The translations under genes and the position numbers were made by a program. A DNA stretch of 64,000 nucleotides, taken from contig NZ_LMDI01000034.1 in the NCBI RefSeq assembly GCF_001425785.1, forward strand, positions 226,665 through 290,664, read 5' to 3'. The DNA is from Rhizobacter sp. Root1221 (lineage in GTDB: Bacteria; Pseudomonadota; Gammaproteobacteria; Burkholderiales; Burkholderiaceae_C). Numbering within the stretch: position 1 is the stretch's first letter; each line of letters starts with the position of its first letter. Below are positions 8,394 to 16,596 of this stretch, one piece after another. The notes under the pieces were generated by a model that saw nothing but the letters and a program-made list of their open reading frames with translations, did no database searches and was not told where the DNA came from.

Positions 8394-10424
8394 ATGAGCC
8401 AGATTGCCACTGTTCGCGGTGCCTGCCCCCACGATTGCCCCGACACCTGCGCCATGCGCATCACCGTCGACAACGGCCGCGCCGTGCGGGTGCAGGGCGA
8501 TCCCGACCACCCCACCACCCACGGTGCGCTGTGCACCAAGGTGTCCCGGTACCCGGAGCGAACCTACCACCCGGACCGGGTGCTGACCCCGCTCAGGCGC
8601 GTGGGGCCGAAGGGCGCCGGCCAGTTCGAGCCGGTGAGCTGGGACACGGCGCTGGCCGACATCGCCGCGCGCCTGGGCGAGATCGCCGCGCGCGATCCGG
8701 AGGCCATCCTGCCGTACAGCTATGCCGGCACCATGGGCCTGCTGCAGGGTGAAAGCATGGACCGCCGGTTCTTCCACCGGCTGGGCGCGTCGCTGCTCGA
8801 CCGCACCATCTGCGCCAGCGCCGGCAGCGAGGCCCTCGCGGCCACGTACGGCGCCCGCATCGGCATGCACCTGGAACACTTCGCGGAAAGCCGGCTGATC
8901 CTGATCTGGGGCAGCAACTCGATCGCGTCGAACCTGCATTTCTGGACCTTTGCGCAAGCGGCCAAGCGCCAGGGGGCGAAGCTCGTGTGCATCGACCCCC
9001 GGCGCACCGAAACGGCCGACAAGTGCCACCAGCACCTGGCCTTGCGCCCGGGCACCGACGGCGCGCTGGCCCTCGGCCTGATCCACGAACTGGTGGCCAA
9101 CGGCTGGCTCGACCACGACTACATCGACCGCCACACCCACGGCTGGCCCGCCCTGCGCGAGCGCGCGCTGGCGTGGACGCCCGAGCGCACGGCCGACGTG
9201 TGTGGCCTGACCCCCGATGAAGTGCGTGGCCTGGCCCGCGACTACGGCACCACCCAGCCTGCCGCCATCCGCCTGAACTACGGCATGCAGCGCGTGCGGG
9301 GCGGAGGCAACGCGGTGCGGCTGATCGCGATCCTGCCGTGCCTGACCGGTGCGTGGCGCCACCGGGCCGGCGGCCTGCTGCTGTCGGCCTCGGGCTGGTT
9401 CCCGAAGGACGCCCAGGCCCTGCAGCGCCCCGACCTGCTGGCCGGCCGCCAACCGCGCACGCTCAACATGAGCACGGTGGGCAACGACCTGCTGCGCGAG
9501 GCCTCGCCCGGCTTCGGCCCCAAGGTAGAGGCCGTGGTGGTCTACAACAGCAACCCGGTGGCAGTGGCCCCCGAATCGCCGAAGGTGGTGGCGGGGTTCC
9601 GGCGCGACGACCTCTTCACCGTGGTGCTGGAACACTTCCTGACCGACACGGCCGACCACGCCGACTACGTGCTGCCCGCCACCACGCAGCTCGAACACCT
9701 GGACGTGCACATGAGCTACGGCCACACCTACGCGTTGATCAACGAACAGGCCGTGGCGCCGGTGGGCGAGGCGCGGTCGAACACGCAGATCTTCCGCGAC
9801 CTGGCCGCCCGCATGGGGTTCGACGACCCGTGTTTCGCCGACAGCGACGAGGCCATGGCGCGTGTGGCGTTCTCGCGCGACGTCGACTTCGACCGGCTGC
9901 GCGCCGAAGGGTGGGTCAAGCTGCCGCTGCCCGAGGCGCCACTGGCCGACGGGCACTTCCCCACGGCGAGCGGCCGCTGCCTGATCGACGCGCCGGGGCT
10001 CGGGGTGCCCGACCACGTGCCGAACTACGAATCGCGCGAACACGACCCCGCCCTGGCCGACCGCTACCCGCTCGCGATGATCTCGCCGCCGGCCCGCAAT
10101 TTCCTGAACTCCACGTTCGTCAACGTGAAGAGCCTGCGCGACATCGAAGGCGAGCCGCTGCTCGAGATCCACGTGTCGGACGCCGGACCGCGGGGCATCG
10201 CCGACGGCATGCCGGTGCGGGTGTTCAACGACCGCGGTGCCTACCACTGCACCGCGCGGGTCAGCACACGGGCGCGGCCCGGCGTGGTCCACGGGCTCGG
10301 CATCTGGTGGCGCAAGCTGGGCACCCATGGCACCAACGTCAACGAACTGACCCACCAGCAACTCACCGACATCGGCCGGGCCCCGTCGTTCTACGACTGC
10401 CTGGTGGACGTGTGCCCGGCGTGA
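8394..10424 (+). CDS. Molybdopterin-dependent oxidoreductase (DMSO reductase family)
   Basis: The product is 676 residues and starts at ATG 8394 after GAGGGG. The N-terminus has a 4Fe-4S cluster motif with cysteines 11, 15, 19 and 47 (C-x3-C-x3-C-x27-C), followed by the molybdopterin oxidoreductase domains and a C-terminal dinucleotide-binding domain (SPPARNFLNSTFVN, then GIADGMPVRVFNDRG). There is no twin-arginine signal, so it probably works in the cytoplasm, like assimilatory or formate-dehydrogenase-type members. No electron-transfer subunit lies next to it, so its redox partner and substrate are unknown. The TGA overlaps the GTG start of the next gene. Confidence 0.87.
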   Translation: MSQIATVRGACPHDCPDTCAMRITVDNGRAVRVQGDPDHPTTHGALCTKVSRYPERTYHPDRVLTPLRRVGPKGAGQFEPVSWDTALADIAARLGEIAARDPEAILPYSYAGTMGLLQGESMDRRFFHRLGASLLDRTICASAGSEALAATYGARIGMHLEHFAESRLILIWGSNSIASNLHFWTFAQAAKRQGAKLVCIDPRRTETADKCHQHLALRPGTDGALALGLIHELVANGWLDHDYIDRHTHGWPALRERALAWTPERTADVCGLTPDEVRGLARDYGTTQPAAIRLNYGMQRVRGGGNAVRLIAILPCLTGAWRHRAGGLLLSASGWFPKDAQALQRPDLLAGRQPRTLNMSTVGNDLLREASPGFGPKVEAVVVYNSNPVAVAPESPKVVAGFRRDDLFTVVLEHFLTDTADHADYVLPATTQLEHLDVHMSYGHTYALINEQAVAPVGEARSNTQIFRDLAARMGFDDPCFADSDEAMARVAFSRDVDFDRLRAEGWVKLPLPEAPLADGHFPTASGRCLIDAPGLGVPDHVPNYESREHDPALADRYPLAMISPPARNFLNSTFVNVKSLRDIEGEPLLEIHVSDAGPRGIADGMPVRVFNDRGAYHCTARVSTRARPGVVHGLGIWWRKLGTHGTNVNELTHQQLTDIGRAPSFYDCLVDVCPA

Positions 10425-11479
10425 AGCGCTGGCTGCTCCTGGGCGGAGCCGCGGCGGCGCTGTTTGCCGGCGTCAGCGGCTGCGGCGGCCTCGGGTACTA
10501 CGGGCAGTCGATCCATGGGCATTTCTCGTTGCTCAACAGCGCGCGGCCGGTGCCCGACTGGCTGGCCGACCCCGAGACGCCCACGCCGCTGCGCGAGCGC
10601 CTCGCGCTCACCGAAACCGTCCGCGATTTCGCGGTGCAGGAACTGAAGCTGCCCGACAACGCCAGCTACCGCCGCTACGCCGACCTGAAACGCCCGGCCG
10701 CCGTGTGGAACGTGGTGGCCGCCCCGGAACTCGACCTGACGCTGAAGACCTGGTGCTTCCCGATCGTGGGCTGCGTGGGGTACCGCGGCTACTTCGACCG
10801 CCCCACCGCCGAGGCCGAAGCGGCGTCGCTGCGCGCCGAGGGGTTCGAAGCCGGGGTGTACCCCGTGCCGGCGTACTCCACGCTCGGCCGCATCCCGGGG
10901 GCGTACTTCAGCGACCCGCTGCTCAGTACCTTCATCCGATACCCCGAGGGAGACCTGGCCCGGCTCATCTTCCACGAACTGGCGCACCAGGTGGCCTACG
11001 CACCGGGCGACACGGTCTTCAACGAATCCTTCGCCACGGCGGTGGAACGCATCGGCGTGCGGCGCTGGCTGGCCGCGCACGCGAGCGACCAGGTGCGGAC
11101 CGAGTACGAACGGCTCGAGGCCCGCCGCGAAGATTTCCGCGCGCTGACGCTGAAGACCCGCCGCGCGCTGGAAGGCATCTTCCGCGGCCCGGGCAGCGAC
11201 GCCGACAAACGCGCCGCGAAGGCCGCCGCCATGGACGCGATGCGTGCCGAGTACGCGACGCTGAAGGCCGGGCCGTGGGACGGTTTCGCCGGGTACGACC
11301 CGTGGTTCGAGCGGGCCAACAACGCCGCCCTCGGTGTGCTCGGTGCCTACTACGAGCAGGTGCCGCAGTTCGAGGCGCTGTTCCGCGCGCAAGGTGAGGA
11401 TTTCCACCGTTTTTATGCGGAGGTCAAGCGCATCGCCGCCTTGCCCCGTGCCAAGCGCCACGCCACACTGGCGCGCTGA
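10421..11479 (+). CDS. Predicted aminopeptidase lipoprotein (COG4324 family)
   Basis: The GTG start at 10421 overlaps the stop of the oxidoreductase. The 352-residue product has a lipoprotein signal (LFAGVSGC, cysteine near residue 21) and the zinc-protease signature HELAHQ followed by a glutamate in NESFAT, the pattern of the DUF2265/COG4324 predicted aminopeptidases. It is probably anchored in the cell envelope with its active site in the periplasm. A coiled, arginine-rich segment (EYERLEARREDFRALTLKTRRAL) follows the catalytic domain. The substrate is unknown. Tight coupling to the upstream gene suggests co-expression, though no functional link between the two is obvious. Confidence 0.85.
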   Translation: MKRWLLLGGAAAALFAGVSGCGGLGYYGQSIHGHFSLLNSARPVPDWLADPETPTPLRERLALTETVRDFAVQELKLPDNASYRRYADLKRPAAVWNVVAAPELDLTLKTWCFPIVGCVGYRGYFDRPTAEAEAASLRAEGFEAGVYPVPAYSTLGRIPGAYFSDPLLSTFIRYPEGDLARLIFHELAHQVAYAPGDTVFNESFATAVERIGVRRWLAAHASDQVRTEYERLEARREDFRALTLKTRRALEGIFRGPGSDADKRAAKAAAMDAMRAEYATLKAGPWDGFAGYDPWFERANNAALGVLGAYYEQVPQFEALFRAQGEDFHRFYAEVKRIAALPRAKRHATLAR

Positions 11480-11506
11480 TTCCCTGACCCCCGAAAGCCT
11501 GTTTCG

Positions 11507-11821
11507 ATGCCCGACGTCCACATCCGCCGCCCCCACCAGCTGGGCCTCGACCGCGCCCGCGAACTGGCGCGCCAATGGGTGCGCGAAGCCGGCCGCAAGT
11601 ACGACCTGGTGTGCACCGTGGACCCGGGTGCGGCCGCCGACACCGTGGTGTTCAAGCGGGCAGGGGTGTCGGGGCAACTGGTGGTGTCGGCCAGCCACCT
11701 GGAACTGACCGCGCGGCTCGGGATGCTGCTGGGGGCGTTCCAGAAGTCGATCGAGGCCGAGATCGCGAAGAACCTCGATGCGCTGCTGGCCCGCGAGGCG
11801 CCGCCTGCCGCCCGACAGTGA
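11507..11821 (+). CDS. Polyhydroxyalkanoic acid system family protein
   Basis: This 104-residue protein has the features of the small PHA granule-region family: HIRRPHQLGLDRARELARQWVREAG at the start, a central strand pair (GVSGQLVVSASHLELTARLGMLLGAF) and a helical end with KSIEAEIAKNLDALL. Members are found in betaproteobacteria and gammaproteobacteria that store polyhydroxyalkanoate and are thought to sit on or near granules; the biochemical role is not established. It follows the aminopeptidase by 27 bases. No PHA synthase is in this window. Confidence 0.8.
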   Translation: MPDVHIRRPHQLGLDRARELARQWVREAGRKYDLVCTVDPGAAADTVVFKRAGVSGQLVVSASHLELTARLGMLLGAFQKSIEAEIAKNLDALLAREAPPAARQ

Positions 11822-11857
11822 TACGCTTGTTTCACCCGATGCCCCGTGGTGTGCCCG

Positions 11858-12241
11858 ATGCCCAGATCCCCTGCCCGTTCGTCTCCCAAGGTGTCGCCCC
11901 TCAAGGACACCCGGGCCGGTGACATCCGGGTCAGCGGCACGCGCATCCCCACGCTCAACGACGACCTGGTGCTGGTGCGGCTGAATGCCGCCAACGCCGC
12001 CCCCGCCGCCCTCGATCCCACCGAACGGGCCGACGCCATGGTGCTGAAGGCCGGCAAGGCCCTGAACAAGCCCGGCATCCGCCGCGAGTCGGTGTTCGGC
12101 AGCGGCTCCGGGCGAGGCATCAGCGCCTACTCGGTGTACCCGCAAGACCCCACGCTGGTCGTCCGCGAAAGCGCTGACGGCCTCAAGACCCTGGGCCGCC
12201 TGGTCGGCGGGCGCTTCCGCGCCGTGCCCACCAAGCGCTGA
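11858..12241 (+). CDS. Small basic protein upstream of a zeta-toxin-like kinase (possible antitoxin)
   Basis: The 127-residue protein starts at ATG 11858 (GTG codons at 11846 and 11849 would add four residues). It begins with a basic, low-complexity stretch, then a domain with GDIRVSGTRIPTLNDDLVLVRLNAAN and ends with DGLKTLGRLVGGRFRAVPTKR. I do not recognise a named family. The gene ends 11 bases before a zeta-toxin-like kinase and points the same way, so the two are probably one operon. A role as the kinase's antitoxin or target adaptor is a guess from that arrangement. Confidence 0.68.
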   Translation: MPRSPARSSPKVSPLKDTRAGDIRVSGTRIPTLNDDLVLVRLNAANAAPAALDPTERADAMVLKAGKALNKPGIRRESVFGSGSGRGISAYSVYPQDPTLVVRESADGLKTLGRLVGGRFRAVPTKR

Positions 12242-12252
12242 GCCGGCAGCCG

Positions 12253-13023
12253 GTGGCGACGCAGGTTCGCCCCCGCGGCATCCCACGTGTCGAAGGCCTG
12301 CTCGACACCGCACTGCGCACCGCGTCGAACGGCCAGCGCCCGCCGGCGTTCATCCTGGCCGGCCACAACGGCTCCGGCAAGTCCACGCTCTGGCACGACC
12401 GGCTCGCCCACCGGCTGCAGATCCCGCTGGTCAACGCCGACCGGCTCACCGCGTCCATCCTGCCGCCACCCGACCCCGCCACCGGCCGCATCGCCCCGTG
12501 GGCCCAGCGGCTGCGTGACGACGACGAACGCTGGCAGCGGCTGTCGCAGGAGGGCGTGCAGGCCTTCACCGGCCTCGTCATGAACAAGCGCATGCCGTTT
12601 GCGTTCGAGACGGTGTTTTCGCACTGGAGGCCGCGTGCCGACGGCACCATGGAATCGAAGGCCGACACCGTGCTGCAGCTGCAGGCCGCCGGCTATTTCG
12701 TGGTGCTGCTGTTCGTGGGCCTGGCCACGGTCGAGATCTCGATGCTGCGCGTGCAGACGCGCCGAACCCAGGGCGGCCACGGCGTGCCCGAGGCCTCGTT
12801 GCGATCGAGGTTCCCGCGCACGCAACAGGCCATCGCGAAGGCGGCCCCGCTGGCCGACATGACGCTGATGTTCGACAACAGCCGGTCCGTGGCCGATGCG
12901 TTCACGCTCGTGCGGGCGCAGCAGGGCCATGCCGTGCTGTTCGATTGCCGCACCCGCACCGAGCCGGCGCTCGCCGAGCTGAACACGATCGCGGGCCTGT
13001 GGTTGCCGAAGGTGGCTCCTTAG
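12253..13023 (+). CDS. Zeta-toxin-like P-loop kinase
   Basis: The GTG start gives 256 residues. A P-loop (AGHNGSGKST, about residues 36-45) is followed by NADRLT, the position where zeta toxins bind the sugar-nucleotide substrate, and later by an arginine-rich region (MLRVQTRRTQGGHGV). Then come VPEASLRSRFPRT and a FDNS motif, which are typical of the zeta/UNAG-kinase family. Such enzymes phosphorylate UDP-N-acetylglucosamine and block wall synthesis, or act on other small molecules. It follows a 127-residue unknown protein and ends with a 4-base convergent overlap with an alcohol dehydrogenase gene. Toxicity is inferred from family only. Confidence 0.8.
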   Translation: MATQVRPRGIPRVEGLLDTALRTASNGQRPPAFILAGHNGSGKSTLWHDRLAHRLQIPLVNADRLTASILPPPDPATGRIAPWAQRLRDDDERWQRLSQEGVQAFTGLVMNKRMPFAFETVFSHWRPRADGTMESKADTVLQLQAAGYFVVLLFVGLATVEISMLRVQTRRTQGGHGVPEASLRSRFPRTQQAIAKAAPLADMTLMFDNSRSVADAFTLVRAQQGHAVLFDCRTRTEPALAELNTIAGLWLPKVAP

Positions 13024-14033
13024 CGGCGCGACACGTCCACGACGATCTTGCCGAAGTGCCCGCCACCTTCGAGGCGCGCGTAGGCCGCCGGGGCATCGCC
13101 GAACGCGAACGCCTGGTCCACCACCGGGCGCAGCCGGTGCAGTGCCACGAACCGCAGCAAGTCGTCGAACATCGTGCGGCTGCCCACGAAGATGCCCGAC
13201 AGCCGCTTGGCCCCGGCGATCAGCGGCAGCAGGTTCAGGTCGCTTGAAAAACCGCTCACGCCGCCGATCACGGCAATGTGGCCGCCCATGCGCGATGCGG
13301 CGATCGACCGCTGCAGCGTGCCGTGGCCGCCCACCTCGACCACCACGTCGGCACCGCCGGTGCGGCGTTGCACCTCGTCCTGCCATTCGGGTGTCGTGCG
13401 GTAGTTGATGGTGTCGCCGGCGCCCAGCTGGCGCGTGCGTGCGAGCTTGCCGTCGTCCGATGAGGTGATCACCGTGCGGGCCCCGGCTGCCTTGGCGAGC
13501 TGCAGTGCCCACACCGACACGCCGCCCGTACCCAGCATCAACGCGGTACCGCCGGGCTTCAGGCGCCCCGCCACGAAGAGCGCGTTCCAGGCCGTGATGC
13601 CCGCGCACGACAGCGTGGCGGCCTCGGCCCAGTCGAGGTGTTCGGGAATCACCGCCAGCGCGGCCTCGTGGAACACCGCCTCTTCGGCCAGCACGCCGTC
13701 GATGCTGGCGCCGGGGGAGGCCGCCGTGTTGGCCGGCGAGGCGGCACCGTCGATCCAGTCCGGGAAGTACGTGTTCACGACCCGGTCGCCGGCCTTGAAG
13801 CGGGTCACCGCGGCACCGGTCTCGATCACCTCGCCGGCCCCGTCGGCCAGCGGGATCACCGGCCCGTCATGCCCCACGGGGTACTGTCCCCACGCGAGCA
13901 TCAGGTCGCGGTAGTTCAGGCCGGCCGCGTGGATGCGCACGCGCACCGCGTTGGGGCCGAGAGGGCGGCGAGGTGCATCGGCCAGCACGAGGCTGGTGGC
14001 GTTGCCGCCGGGGCGGATGTGGAAGGCTTGCAT
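13020..14033 (-). CDS. Medium-chain zinc-type alcohol dehydrogenase/quinone reductase
   Basis: This is a 337-residue MDR-superfamily oxidoreductase. The N-terminal GroES-like half carries AAGLNYRDLMLAWGQYPVGH and GDRVV; the cofactor half has the Rossmann loop LGTGGVSVWALQLAKAAGARTVITSSDD. The usual catalytic zinc cysteine at the GLNYRD position is absent, which is more like the quinone-oxidoreductase branch that works without catalytic zinc. It probably uses NADPH. It is transcribed away from a LysR gene 108 bases upstream, the standard layout for a LysR-controlled target. The substrate is unknown. Confidence 0.87.
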   Translation of the reverse strand: MQAFHIRPGGNATSLVLADAPRRPLGPNAVRVRIHAAGLNYRDLMLAWGQYPVGHDGPVIPLADGAGEVIETGAAVTRFKAGDRVVNTYFPDWIDGAASPANTAASPGASIDGVLAEEAVFHEAALAVIPEHLDWAEAATLSCAGITAWNALFVAGRLKPGGTALMLGTGGVSVWALQLAKAAGARTVITSSDDGKLARTRQLGAGDTINYRTTPEWQDEVQRRTGGADVVVEVGGHGTLQRSIAASRMGGHIAVIGGVSGFSSDLNLLPLIAGAKRLSGIFVGSRTMFDDLLRFVALHRLRPVVDQAFAFGDAPAAYARLEGGGHFGKIVVDVSRR

Positions 14034-14141
14034 CGGAAGGTTCCTGAAGTGGGGTGTCCGGATGCTATTGGCGACCTTGATTCGGAAATAGTGGGTCTTG
14101 GTTGATACTGACGGGACGAACTGGAACCAATCGGGGGCGTG

Positions 14142-15062
14142 ATGGCAGACCGTTTCGACGGCATCGAGGTGTTCGTGCAGACCGCGCAGTCGGGCAGCTT
14201 CGTCGTGGCGGGTGAGCGGTTGAAGCTGTCACGGTCGGCCGTTGGCAAGGTCATCGGCCGCCTGGAGCAGCGCCTGGGCGTGCGCCTGTTCCAGCGCACC
14301 ACGCGGCGGCAAAGCCTCACCGAGGACGGCCAGGCGTTCTACGAACGTTGCGTTCGGGTCCTCGGTGAACTTGAGGCTGCCGAGGCGGTGCTCGACGGTG
14401 GCAGCCGCGAGCCCCGCGGGCGCCTGCGGGTCAGCATGCCGGTGCTGTTCGGCCGGTACTGCGTTGCGCCGCTGCTGCGCCAGCTCGCGCTCGATCACCC
14501 GCGGCTCCAGATCGACCTGTCGTTCTCGGACCGTCTGGTGGACGTCATCGACGAGGGGTTCGACCTCGCGGTGCGGATCGGGGCGCTTGCCGACAGCGCC
14601 AGTTTCGTGGCGCGCCGGCTGGGCACGCAGGGTGCGGGCATCTGCGCGTCACCGGCCTACCTTGCCCGCCACGGCACCCCGCGAACGGCGGAGGACTTCG
14701 AAGGCCACGCCGCGGTGACCTACGCCCGCAACGGCCACGAGCTGCCGTGGACGGTGCGGGCGGCCGATGGCAGCCTGCGCGACGTGCGCCTGGGCGCGCG
14801 GCTGCGCATGGACGACCTGGAGGCCATGGCCGATGCGGCCTGTGCCGGCGCCGGGCTGGCGCTGCTGCCGTGCTGGCTGATGGCGCGGCACATCGACGCG
14901 GGCCAGCTGGCCCTGGTGATGGACAGCCAGAGCGTGCAAGGCGCCGAGATCCACCTGGTGTGGCCGCGCAGCCGCTACCTGCCGTCGAAGACGCGCGCCG
15001 CGATCGACGCGCTGGTGGCCGGGGTGCCGGTCATGATGGGCCAGCTGAAACCGCCGGCCTGA
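14142..15062 (+). CDS. LysR family transcriptional regulator
   Basis: The product has 306 residues. The winged helix-turn-helix is at the N-terminus (FVQTAQSGSFVVAGERLKLSRSAVGKVIGRLEQRLGVRLFQRTTR) and the periplasmic-binding-like effector domain follows from about residue 90 (RLRVSMPVLFGRYCVAPLL). It is divergent from the alcohol dehydrogenase gene and most likely controls it. Between the two starts, TTGGTT at 14098-14103 and AACCAA at 14125-14130 form a spaced inverted repeat that could be part of its operator. I take ATG 14142 as the start; a GTG directly before it would add one residue. Confidence 0.88.
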   Translation: MADRFDGIEVFVQTAQSGSFVVAGERLKLSRSAVGKVIGRLEQRLGVRLFQRTTRRQSLTEDGQAFYERCVRVLGELEAAEAVLDGGSREPRGRLRVSMPVLFGRYCVAPLLRQLALDHPRLQIDLSFSDRLVDVIDEGFDLAVRIGALADSASFVARRLGTQGAGICASPAYLARHGTPRTAEDFEGHAAVTYARNGHELPWTVRAADGSLRDVRLGARLRMDDLEAMADAACAGAGLALLPCWLMARHIDAGQLALVMDSQSVQGAEIHLVWPRSRYLPSKTRAAIDALVAGVPVMMGQLKPPA

Positions 15063-15066
15063 CCTC

Positions 15067-15399
15067 TCAGCCCGGCGACGACGCCCCGCCGCCTACCTTT
15101 TCCGCACCCCGTTCGATGGCCTGGCCGGTGCGCTTCACACCGCGCCCGATGGCCGCGCCGGTGCGCCGTGCCCCGCGTTCGATGGCGGCACCGGTGCGCT
15201 TGGCCCCGCGCTGGACCGCGGCACCGGTGCGCTCGGCGCCCCGTTCGATGGCGGCGCCGGTGCGGTGCGCGGTGCGGTCGATGGCTTCACCGGTGCGCTC
15301 CATGGGGCCCGGCGCCGCCGCCGCGGGGTCGTCGGCGAACACGAGGGAGGAGGCCGCGAGGGCGATCGACAGGATCAGGAGGTTGCGTGAACGTGCCAT
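15067..15399 (-). CDS. Secreted protein of six 11-residue amphipathic repeats
   Basis: The product is 110 residues: a signal peptide (NLLILSIALAASSLVFA, cleavage before DDPAAAA), a short linker, then six uninterrupted 11-residue repeats at residues 35-100 with the consensus RTGAAIERGAx, and a glycine-serine tail. No recognised enzyme domain. Eleven-residue periodicity gives an 11/3 helix with one basic face and one alanine/isoleucine face, the design used by synuclein, apolipoproteins and LEA proteins. A membrane- or desiccation-related role is inference only. The gene converges on the LysR gene with four bases between the stops. Confidence 0.78.
   Translation of the reverse strand: MARSRNLLILSIALAASSLVFADDPAAAAPGPMERTGEAIDRTAHRTGAAIERGAERTGAAVQRGAKRTGAAIERGARRTGAAIGRGVKRTGQAIERGAEKVGGGASSPG
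15100..15297 (-). repeat. Six tandem 33-bp coding repeats
   Basis: The DNA encoding residues 35-100 of the repeat protein consists of six adjacent 33-base units with GGCACCGGTGCG-like cores visible on the plus strand. The unit length equals exactly one 11-residue repeat, so gain or loss of units would keep the frame. Confidence 0.85.
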
Positions 15400-15555
15400 G
15401 ACGTGATGATGCCCGAAACCGGGTTCCCCTCTTCCGGCGGGCCTGAACCTTGCACACACCCCCAGAACGCCACTTGCGCGTGGGGCGCCGCCCCGCGTAC
15501 AAACGCGTGGCTGTCGAGGTGTTTTCCCAACCGGTGGATTGTCGAAGGAGGTCAA

Positions 15556-16596
15556 GTGGCCTGGTCGAGTCGTTGGTGTTTCCTGTTCCTCGCCGCCTGG
15601 TGTGCGGCGGCCCCTGCCGCCGAGCGGCGCTGCCTGACCGAGTGTTCGCCCCGCATCGGCATCGTGTCCGCCTTCGGGGCGGAGGCCGACATCCTGATCG
15701 CGCAGACGCAGCGCCGGCGGGTCTACACGATCCACGGCAAGCGGTTCACCACCGGCGTGTTGCGCGGCAACCCGGTGGTGATCGTGCTGAGCGGGGTCAG
15801 CATGGTGAATTCCACGCTGGTCACGCAGCAGATGCTCGACCACTTCCGCATCGAGCGCCTCGTGATGAGCGGCATCGCCGGCGGCGTGGACCCGGCCAAC
15901 CGGGTGGGCGACGTGACGGTGCCCGACCGCTGGGCCATGCCGATGGAGGTGTTCTGGAACACCGACTCCACGCTGCCGTCGCCCTGCGGCACGCCGCGCG
16001 ACCTGTCGTGCCTCGGGCTGAGTCTCGCCACCGGCCCCGACGGCCAGCCGCTGCCGCCCTACGTCATCGACGGCCCCCACGGCCCGGTCGAGACGGGGCT
16101 CTACATGCGCCAGAACCACGTGCTCAACAGCAGCAACGCACCGGCCGGGGCGTTCTACTTCGACTACCCCGTGGACGCCGAGATGCTGCGGGTGGCCAGC
16201 GGCCTCACCCCGCGCCTCGAGCGCTGCGGCCCCAAGGCCACGCGCCCCGACGGCTCGGTCGATGACAAGCTCTGCGTGCGCGAGACGCCGCGGCTGAAGG
16301 TGGGCGGGCGCGGGGTGTCGGCCACCGTGTTCCTCGCCAACGCGTCGTACCGCGCCTACCTGCACCGTGTGCTGCAGGCGCAGACGTTCGAGATGGAGAC
16401 GGCGGCGCTGGCGCACGTCGCCCATTCGAACGATGTGCCGTACATCGCGTTCCGCTCACTCAGCGACCTGGCCGGCGGCGAAGGGTTCGACGCCGACGTG
16501 GGCGCGCTGTTCTCGAGCGGTCTTGCAGAAACCAACGAGGCCGCGGTCACGCTCGCGTTCCTCGACGCCTGGCGCCAACGGAGGGCCGCACGATGA
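15556..16596 (+). CDS. Secreted nucleoside phosphorylase/nucleosidase-fold protein
   Basis: I start this at GTG 15556 because GGAGG lies at 15547-15551 and the next residues form a Sec signal (WCFLFLAAWCAAAPAAE). The 346-residue protein has the PNP/UDP phosphorylase fold pattern: RIGIVSAFGAEADIL, a VSGIAGG-like substrate loop (VMSGIAGGVDPANRVGDV) and the family's FEMETAALAHVA segment with SLSDLAGG near the C-terminus, the positions used by MTA/SAH nucleosidases. Unlike those it is exported, so it would act in the periplasm. It overlaps the next gene by 4 bases (ATGA) and probably shares its transcript. Confidence 0.82.
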   Translation: MAWSSRWCFLFLAAWCAAAPAAERRCLTECSPRIGIVSAFGAEADILIAQTQRRRVYTIHGKRFTTGVLRGNPVVIVLSGVSMVNSTLVTQQMLDHFRIERLVMSGIAGGVDPANRVGDVTVPDRWAMPMEVFWNTDSTLPSPCGTPRDLSCLGLSLATGPDGQPLPPYVIDGPHGPVETGLYMRQNHVLNSSNAPAGAFYFDYPVDAEMLRVASGLTPRLERCGPKATRPDGSVDDKLCVRETPRLKVGGRGVSATVFLANASYRAYLHRVLQAQTFEMETAALAHVAHSNDVPYIAFRSLSDLAGGEGFDADVGALFSSGLAETNEAAVTLAFLDAWRQRRAAR

